A stretch of 64,000 nt of DNA, taken from DAIMZI01 sp036734025 (GTDB lineage: Bacteria; Pseudomonadota; Alphaproteobacteria; Rhizobiales; Rhodomicrobiaceae). A program made the translations under genes and the position numbers. The notes beneath the pieces are model-generated. The model saw nothing but the letters and a program-made list of their open reading frames with translations. It was not told where the DNA came from and ran no database searches. Of this stretch, positions 60,669-64,000 are shown piece by piece (within the stretch, counting starts at the first letter, position 1; the number at the start of each line of letters is the position of its first letter). The stretch lies in NCBI GenBank assembly GCA_036734025.1, contig DAIMZI010000002.1, positions 148,243 to 212,242 on the forward strand, in the 5' to 3' direction.

Positions 60669-61020
60669 GCCGGCCCGGCCCGGCGCGCCGGCGCGGGTCC
60701 TGCGGGCAACGCTGAAACTGCCGATCCATTTCTATCGCTATGTCATCTCGCCGATGATCGGGCCGCGCTGCCGGCACCTGCCCACCTGTTCGGACTATGC
60801 GCTTCAGGCCATAGACAAGAATGGCGCATGGAAAGGCGGCTGGCTTACGCTGGCGCGGCTGGCGCGCTGTCACCCCTGGGGCACGGACGGATTTGACCCG
60901 GTGCCCGATCTGAGCGGCGAACGCCACCGCTTTGCCCCATGGCGCTATGGCCGTTGGACGCGCACACAGATGAACGCCGACAACAAGGCGGATGCCGGGT
61001 CAGCTTCGGGGGTGAGGTGA
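60649..61020 (+). CDS. yidD: Membrane protein insertion efficiency factor YidD
   Basis: From the ATG at 60649 (20 bases inside the cupin gene) the product is 123 residues. The YidD signature is clear: IHFYRYVISPMIGPRCRHLPTCSDYALQAIDKNGAWKGGWLTLARLARCHPWG. It is a small amphipathic protein at the inner membrane that supports YidC-dependent insertion. In most bacteria it lies between rnpA and yidC, whereas here it is in the folE/thrS region, as is usual in Rhizobiales. The C-terminal 30 residues are extra. Confidence 0.93.
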   Translation: MTARPTEPARPGAPARVLRATLKLPIHFYRYVISPMIGPRCRHLPTCSDYALQAIDKNGAWKGGWLTLARLARCHPWGTDGFDPVPDLSGERHRFAPWRYGRWTRTQMNADNKADAGSASGVR

Positions 61021-61136
61021 CGAGAATGCCGCTCACGATCTGATCGGCTCTTGAGCGCGCCTGTGTTTCGTCCTTGCGCCGGCATCCGCCGCTCTGATGG
61101 GGGAAGTCCGGTTCATGATCAATTCACACGATCTGG

Positions 61137-61163
61137 AGGCGCGCGCAACAGTTGCGGGCGCCT
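61137..61163 (+). terminator. Hairpin between yidD and thrS, weak terminator or leader element
   Basis: AGGCGC (61137-61142) pairs with GCGCCT (61158-61163), with an inner GCAAC/GTTGC stem. The following bases are TTTCATT, a weak T tract. It may end the yidD transcript or form part of the thrS leader. I did not see a T-box. Confidence 0.4.
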
Positions 61164-61303
61164 TTCATTCATCTAGCCACACACCTTAAGCCGGGCACGC
61201 CCGGCTTGACATCAGATGGCGCATCTCTCAAACACGAAACCGGGCGCAACCGAGCCCAATGCAATCTTACCCGCTTTGTCTGCGGGAGTGAGAGGATTTG
61301 AAA

Positions 61304-63292
61304 ATGATCAGCCTGACCTTCCCCGATGGCGCGCGCCGCGACTATGAAGCCGGTCTCACAGGTGCCGACATCGCCGCCAGAATCTCGAAATCGCTGGCCA
61401 AGAAAGCCGTCGCCATGAAGCTCGACGGGCGCTTGCACGACCTTGCCGACCCGATCGGGAGCGACGCGAAAATCGAATTCATAACCCGCGAGGACCCGGC
61501 CGCGCTGGAACTGATCCGCCACGATTGCGCGCATGTGATGGCCGAAGCCGTACAGGCGCTGTTTCCCGGCACGCAGGTCACCATCGGCCCTGTGATCGAC
61601 AACGGCTTTTATTATGATTTCGATCCGCCAGAGCCGTTCACGCCCGATGATCTGCCCAAGATCGAGGCGAAGATGCGCGAGATCATCGCCCGCGGGCAGC
61701 CATTTACCAGCGAAGTCTGGGACCGCGAGGACGCCAAACGCCATTTCCGCAAGCAGGGCGAGACGTATAAGGTCGAGTTGATCGACGCGATCCCCGAAGA
61801 TCAGGACATCCGCATCTATCGCCAGGGCGAATGGCTGGACCTGTGCCGCGGCCCGCACATGACCTCGACCGCCAAGATCGGCAAGGCCTTCAAGCTGATG
61901 CGCCTGGCAGGCGCGTACTGGCGCGGCGACAGCAACAACGCCATGCTGCAGCGCATCTACGGCACCGCATGGGCGGACGAGGGCCAGCTTGCCGATCATC
62001 TGCACATGCTGGAGGAAGCCGAAAAGCGCGACCACCGCCGCCTGGGCCGCGAAATGGACCTGTTCCATTTCCAGGAGGAAGCGCCGGGCAGCGTCTTCTG
62101 GCATTCCAAGGGCTGGACGCTGTTTCAGGAACTTATCGGCTACATGCGCCGCAAGCAGAACGAGTGGGGCTATCTGGAGGTCAACTCGCCCGACATGATG
62201 GAGCGCAGCCTCTGGGTCACCTCCGGCCATGTCGAGAAGTTCGGCGATAACATGTATTCCGTCGAGATGCCGGACGAGCGCGTCTATTGCTGCAAGCCGA
62301 TGAACTGCCCCGGCCATGTCCAGATCTTCAAGAACGGGCTGAAGTCCTATCGCGATCTGCCCCTCAAGATCGCCGAATTCGGCAAGGTCCACCGCTATGA
62401 GCCGTCCGGCGCGCTGCACGGCATCATGCGCGTGCGCCACTTCACCCAGGATGACGCGCATATCTTCTGCACCGAAGAGCAGATCACGGCGGAATGCGTC
62501 GCGCTGAACGAGCAGGTGCTGTCCATCTACCGCGACTTCGGCTTCGAGGACGTGAAGATCAAGTTCGCGGACCGGCCGGAAAAGCGCGTCGGCTCCGATG
62601 AGGTCTGGGACCGCGCCGAGGCGGCGCTGCGCCATGCGGTGGAGGTCGCCGGTGTTGATTATGAGATGAACCCCGGCGAGGGCGCGTTCTACGGGCCGAA
62701 GCTGGAATACACGCTGCGCGACGCGATCGGGCGCGAGTGGCAGTGCGGCACGATGCAGGTCGATTTCAACCTGCCGGGCCGGCTCGGCGCGTTCTATATC
62801 GGCGAGGACGGCGCCAAGCACACGCCGGTGATGATCCACCGCGCGCTGTTCGGTAGCCTGGAGCGCTTCACCGGCATCCTGATTGAGCATCATGCCGGGC
62901 ATCTGCCGCTGTGGCTCAGCCCCGTTCAGGCGGTGGTGTGCACCATCGTGTCGGACGCCGACAGCTATGCGCGCAAGGTGGTGCGCGATCTGGCGCGCGC
63001 CGGGCTGCGGGCGGAGGTTGATCTGCGCAACGAGAAGATCAACTACAAAGTGCGCGAACATTCGCATGCCAAGGTGCCGGTGCTGTTGGTGGTCGGCAAG
63101 CGCGAGGCGGAGGAAAACACCGTGTCGATCCGCCGGCTGGGCAGCCAGGGGCAGGAGGTGATGGCGCTGAAGGATGCGGTGAAGGCGCTTAAGGGCGAAG
63201 CCGTGGCGCCGGATACGCGCGCTGCGCCGGCAAGGCGTGCCGCCCCCAAAGCGACGGGCAAGCCCGCCCCGCGCCGCACCCGAGCGGCGTGA
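61304..63292 (+). CDS. thrS: Threonyl-tRNA synthetase
   Basis: The product (662 residues from the ATG at 61304, AGAGG nine bases upstream; a TTG at 61298 is also in frame) is a complete ThrS. It has an N-terminal TGS domain (1-60), the editing domain with HDCAHVMAEA, the class II core with the zinc ligand Cys in CCKPMNCPGH, RYEPSGALHGIMRVRHFTQDDAHIFC, and the C-terminal anticodon-binding domain. The last 30 residues are an Ala/Pro/Arg-rich tail not found in E. coli ThrS. It charges tRNA-Thr with threonine. Confidence 0.97.
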   Translation: MISLTFPDGARRDYEAGLTGADIAARISKSLAKKAVAMKLDGRLHDLADPIGSDAKIEFITREDPAALELIRHDCAHVMAEAVQALFPGTQVTIGPVIDNGFYYDFDPPEPFTPDDLPKIEAKMREIIARGQPFTSEVWDREDAKRHFRKQGETYKVELIDAIPEDQDIRIYRQGEWLDLCRGPHMTSTAKIGKAFKLMRLAGAYWRGDSNNAMLQRIYGTAWADEGQLADHLHMLEEAEKRDHRRLGREMDLFHFQEEAPGSVFWHSKGWTLFQELIGYMRRKQNEWGYLEVNSPDMMERSLWVTSGHVEKFGDNMYSVEMPDERVYCCKPMNCPGHVQIFKNGLKSYRDLPLKIAEFGKVHRYEPSGALHGIMRVRHFTQDDAHIFCTEEQITAECVALNEQVLSIYRDFGFEDVKIKFADRPEKRVGSDEVWDRAEAALRHAVEVAGVDYEMNPGEGAFYGPKLEYTLRDAIGREWQCGTMQVDFNLPGRLGAFYIGEDGAKHTPVMIHRALFGSLERFTGILIEHHAGHLPLWLSPVQAVVCTIVSDADSYARKVVRDLARAGLRAEVDLRNEKINYKVREHSHAKVPVLLVVGKREAEENTVSIRRLGSQGQEVMALKDAVKALKGEAVAPDTRAAPARRAAPKATGKPAPRRTRAA

Positions 63293-63380
63293 TCATCCGC
63301 TGTGGCGCGTCGTTTCATCTTCCCGTTACTTGGCTCTGCTGATAACGAGACGAACTGACGAAGTCGTAAGGGGCGAGCGG

Positions 63381-64000
63381 ATGTTGAACCTGTTGCAGCA
63401 GCTTGCGGACTGGATCTGGGCCGGGATCAAGTGGCTGACAGGCTGGGCGCCAGGTGAGCACATCAAGAACGTGCTGCAGTGGATCGCCGCGATTCTTGGC
63501 GTGATTGGCGGGGCTTTCACGCTGCTCGCATATATTCACGGTGACGGGACGGCGACCAAGGCCGACATTGAAGCCCTCAAGGCGGAATTCAGACGGCAAC
63601 TGGCCGAGACGCAGGAGCAACTGGGCGGCGGCGCGGCGCTCGCCGGGACGGGCGCGCAAGCCCAAGGCGACAGCCTCGCCGCGGACCTCGACGCTGGTAT
63701 CGACACGCTGCTGAAAGCCGGGCGCGCGGACGCTTTGCGCGACAAATCCGGCGCGGCGGCGCAAGCCGCCATCGAGGCGCTGATCGCGGAGCGGGCGCGG
63801 GCGCGCGAGCGCATCGCCGCGGACGAAGCCGCGCTTTACCGGCAGAAGGGCGCGTTCGCGTTTCTGCATGACACGCAGGCCGCGATGGACGCCTATGCCA
63901 AGGCGGTCGAGCTGGACCCGGACAATCCCGGCGGCTGGAACCGGATGGGGCAGTTGCAGCACCGCACCGGGGCGCTGGATGCCGCGATCAATAGCTTCGA
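63381..64000 (+). CDS. Membrane-anchored TPR protein (5' part; cut by window edge)
   Basis: This frame starts at an ATG after GGGGCGAGCGG and runs off the right edge with 206 residues visible. The N-terminus is amphipathic and Trp-rich (LADWIWAGIKWLTGWAPG), followed by a transmembrane helix (about 31-52, LQWIAAILGVIGGAFTLLAYI), a charged helical segment (about 58-82), a helical linker, and the start of TPR repeats (about 153-206: ALYRQKGAFAFLHDTQAAMDAYAKAVELDPDNPGG). I do not recognise a named family. Proteins with this layout can be sensors or effectors, but the C-terminus that would tell is outside the window. Confidence 0.75.
   Translation, partial: MLNLLQQLADWIWAGIKWLTGWAPGEHIKNVLQWIAAILGVIGGAFTLLAYIHGDGTATKADIEALKAEFRRQLAETQEQLGGGAALAGTGAQAQGDSLAADLDAGIDTLLKAGRADALRDKSGAAAQAAIEALIAERARARERIAADEAALYRQKGAFAFLHDTQAAMDAYAKAVELDPDNPGGWNRMGQLQHRTGALDAAINSF

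Noticed and set aside
61021..61303. thrS leader considered as a T-box or threonine-rich attenuator.
   Set aside because: No T-box consensus or Thr-rich leader peptide was seen; only a weak hairpin at 61137-61163.
61169..63067. A 632-codon open frame on the minus strand inside thrS.
   Set aside because: It is antisense to a complete, strongly conserved thrS; the composition (Gln, His, Asp, Val-rich without domains) is the usual shadow of GC-rich third positions.

Overview
The window is GC-rich chromosomal DNA of an alphaproteobacterium, most likely of the Hyphomicrobiales (Rhizobiales). Markers supporting this are the NDUFA12-type complex I subunit and DUF2155 genes beside aat-accC-accB-aroQ, the STAS-fused MlaE permease, the accA-xerD-aroK-aroB-CNNM order, a BcsS-type barrel, a large hendecad-repeat membrane protein that resembles the growth-pole-ring family, and an adrenodoxin-type ferredoxin next to a TrxR-like ferredoxin reductase. 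I saw no tRNA, rRNA, CRISPR array, prophage or insertion sequence. Genes are dense, often overlap by ATGA, and mostly have housekeeping or envelope roles.

Layout. 1-3898: a YbbA/YbbP-type ABC system (permease cut by the left edge) divergent from a TesA-like SGNH esterase. 4203-12886: an envelope stretch with a small secreted Cys/Arg-rich repeat protein, a Tas-like aldo/keto reductase, two neighbouring SGNH-fold proteins with degenerate catalytic residues, an MltB-type lytic transglycosylase, and a LysM protein fused to a heme-peroxidase-like domain that lacks its heme and catalytic residues. 12920-17738: PrpE-type acyl-CoA synthetase, MFS transporter with a coupled 54-residue membrane protein, NDUFA12 and a methyltransferase. 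17840-22140: DUF2155, aat, accC, accB, aroQ and a DsbA-like thioredoxin. 22186-31235: M48 protease, an aminotransferase, then a leftward run of dipeptide epimerase, two-subunit Na+ symporter, proline iminopeptidase, methyltransferase and MepA endopeptidase, which may handle murein peptides.

31412-35067 is an Mla-type lipid transport operon (MlaE-MlaF-MlaD-lipoprotein). 35347-38706 is the large coiled-coil polar-type protein. 39242-40681 is a ferredoxin/reductase pair. 40693-45736 holds ispE, a TPR protein and two tandem YafK/DpaA-type L,D-transpeptidase-fold proteins. 45920-51685 holds accA, xerD, a 50-residue membrane protein, aroK, aroB and a CNNM/CorC-type transporter. 51755-57121 holds a Tat-type MsrB, an alpha/beta-hydrolase lipoprotein, an orphan BcsS-like barrel, a 632-base gap with a leftward terminator but no visible gene, an Ada-like repair protein without its zinc domain, and nth. 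57209-63292 holds a PfkB kinase, hisI, folE, an IscU-like scaffold, a cupin, yidD and thrS. The right edge cuts a membrane-anchored TPR protein.

The least explained parts are the SGNH pseudoenzyme pair, the LysM pseudoperoxidase, the Cys/Arg hairpin protein with its GTTCA operator-like element, the hendecad protein, two tandem duplications across gene stop codons, and the orphan terminator at 54622-54657. All functions are inferred from reading the sequence; no database search was run.
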